Assembly (NCBI GenBank): GCA_026417135.1
Contig: JAOADV010000001.1
Location: forward strand, 186,001 to 250,000
Reading direction: 5' to 3'
Source: Ignavibacteria bacterium
GTDB taxonomy: Bacteria > Bacteroidota > Ignavibacteria > Kapaibacteriales > UBA2268
Length of the DNA: 64,000 nt
Shown here: in pieces, positions 63,552-64,000 of the stretch
How the letters are laid out: each line of letters begins with the position of its first letter
Numbering within the stretch: the first letter of the stretch is position 1
The notes under the pieces: model-generated
Database searches by the model: none
The model's input: only the letters and a program-made list of their open reading frames with translations
What the model was told of the DNA's origin: nothing
Made by a program: the position numbers and the translations under genes

Positions 63552-64000
63552 ATGAATTCGAACGATTTATTTTCTAACGATTTGATTTTAACTAAAACAA
63601 TAGACGATAAAGAATTTGAAGAACCCAACCAAACATTGCAAAAACGATGGAAGCAATTGCTAAAGTTTGTCAAAAGCAATGTTAGCTCAAGTTCGTTTAG
63701 AACTTGGTTCTTACCTTTAAAACCAATTTCAATAACAAAAACTGAGCTTGTGGTCGAAGTCCCATCTCAGTTTTATTGTGAGTGGTTGGACCAGCATTAC
63801 TATTCATTGCTTCGAACTTGTATCCAAAAGTTTTTTGGGGAAGAGGTAACATTAAAATACCAAGTTGTTGTAGATAATTCGAATTCGGAGAAAATTAATA
63901 TTAAACTACCCAGCCAAAATTCGCAAAAACTTGAACAGATACGAGCAAACTTCATTCAAAAGCTCGAATACGACCCAAACCTCGTAAAACACTTCAATTT
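63552..64000 (+). CDS. dnaA: Chromosomal replication initiator DnaA, 3' partial
   Basis: The first 149 codons are visible and the frame runs off the window. The N-terminal domain I has RWKQLLKFVKSNVSSSSFRTW, LPLKPISITKTELVVEVPSQ and FYCEWLDQHYYSLL, as in DnaA, followed by a variable linker (domain II). ATG 63552 has GGAGG at 63538-63542, a clear ribosome site. A long acidic N-terminal extension of about 30 residues precedes domain I. Identification rests on domain I and the origin context; the AAA+ part lies outside. Confidence 0.9.
   Translation, partial: MNSNDLFSNDLILTKTIDDKEFEEPNQTLQKRWKQLLKFVKSNVSSSSFRTWFLPLKPISITKTELVVEVPSQFYCEWLDQHYYSLLRTCIQKFFGEEVTLKYQVVVDNSNSEKINIKLPSQNSQKLEQIRANFIQKLEYDPNLVKHFN

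Noticed and set aside
1-64000. tRNA, rRNA, CRISPR, insertion sequences or prophage
   Set aside because: Gaps were read for tRNA T-loop motifs, repeat-spacer patterns and transposase or integrase proteins; none was found by eye. A short ncRNA could be missed.

Overview
The window is an AT-rich, densely packed bacterial chromosome segment with 54 protein-coding genes, two of them cut by the window edges, and one possible gene remnant. It ends at the start of dnaA, so the right edge lies next to the probable replication origin. I saw no tRNA, rRNA, insertion sequence, prophage or CRISPR array. The gene set points to the Bacteroidota/Chlorobi (FCB) group. Signs are a type IX secretion component (PorD/DUF4835), several exported proteins ending in T9SS-type sorting domains, a TonB-dependent receptor with a carboxypeptidase-like N-terminal domain, a helix-hairpin-helix outer-membrane barrel, a GTP-type PEP carboxykinase and a DUF2851 protein. 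Most genes lack a clear Shine-Dalgarno, but a few (FKBP, pckG, dnaA) have strong ones. That mix fits a deep-branching lineage such as Ignavibacteria/Kapabacteria-like Chlorobi better than classical Bacteroidia; this placement is inference.

Layout. 1-4.4 kb: tail of an FAD-linked oxidase, mltG, an OsmC protein and a solitary DUF262/HNH protein (possible type IV restriction). 4.7-10.0 kb: a co-directional run nnr - vanZ-like - tgt - yajC - ribBA - FKBP isomerase (NAD(P)HX repair, queuosine, Sec accessory, riboflavin, folding). The Tgt here has lost all four expected zinc ligands. 10.3-18.2 kb: an envelope/secretion block with a cysteine-rich exported protein, a T9SS cargo protein, two outer-membrane barrels, PorD and a second T9SS cargo protein. 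18.3-26.7 kb: housekeeping genes (polyprenyl sugar transferase, radC, rpsP, ffh, glnS, NifU-like, miaB, mazG). 26.7-34.4 kb: a lipoprotein, a giant T9SS-sorted subtilase, an overlapping lipoprotein gene and a TonB receptor. 34.7-39.0 kb: pckG divergent from a biotin-dependent carboxyltransferase and a small membrane protein. 39.3-48.5 kb: a YCF48-like T9SS protein, aminotransferase, SDR, DUF123 protein, mraY/murF, MltB-like transglycosylase and thioredoxin. 48.8-57.6 kb: a divergent YchF-like P-loop protein, a lone nuoF, the NfeD-slipin pair, pdxA, a YncE-like lipoprotein and a membrane Fe-S oxidoreductase. 57.9-63.2 kb: a six-gene run (receiver-HDOD, PilM-like, rsmD, ppk2, pyrF, DUF2851) leading to the origin-like region and dnaA.

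How the genes work together. PorD and the sorting domains imply a working T9SS that exports the subtilase and the beta-propeller proteins. The subtilase, lipoprotein and TonB receptor are physically overlapped and could form a peptide-scavenging unit. MltG, MltB, MurF and MraY cover wall synthesis and remodelling. No complete novel system is obvious. The strongest second-look items are the zinc-less Tgt, the 12-bp perfect dyad just upstream of dnaA, the YchF-like protein without its G3 motif, and the degenerate receiver-HDOD/PilM-like pair.
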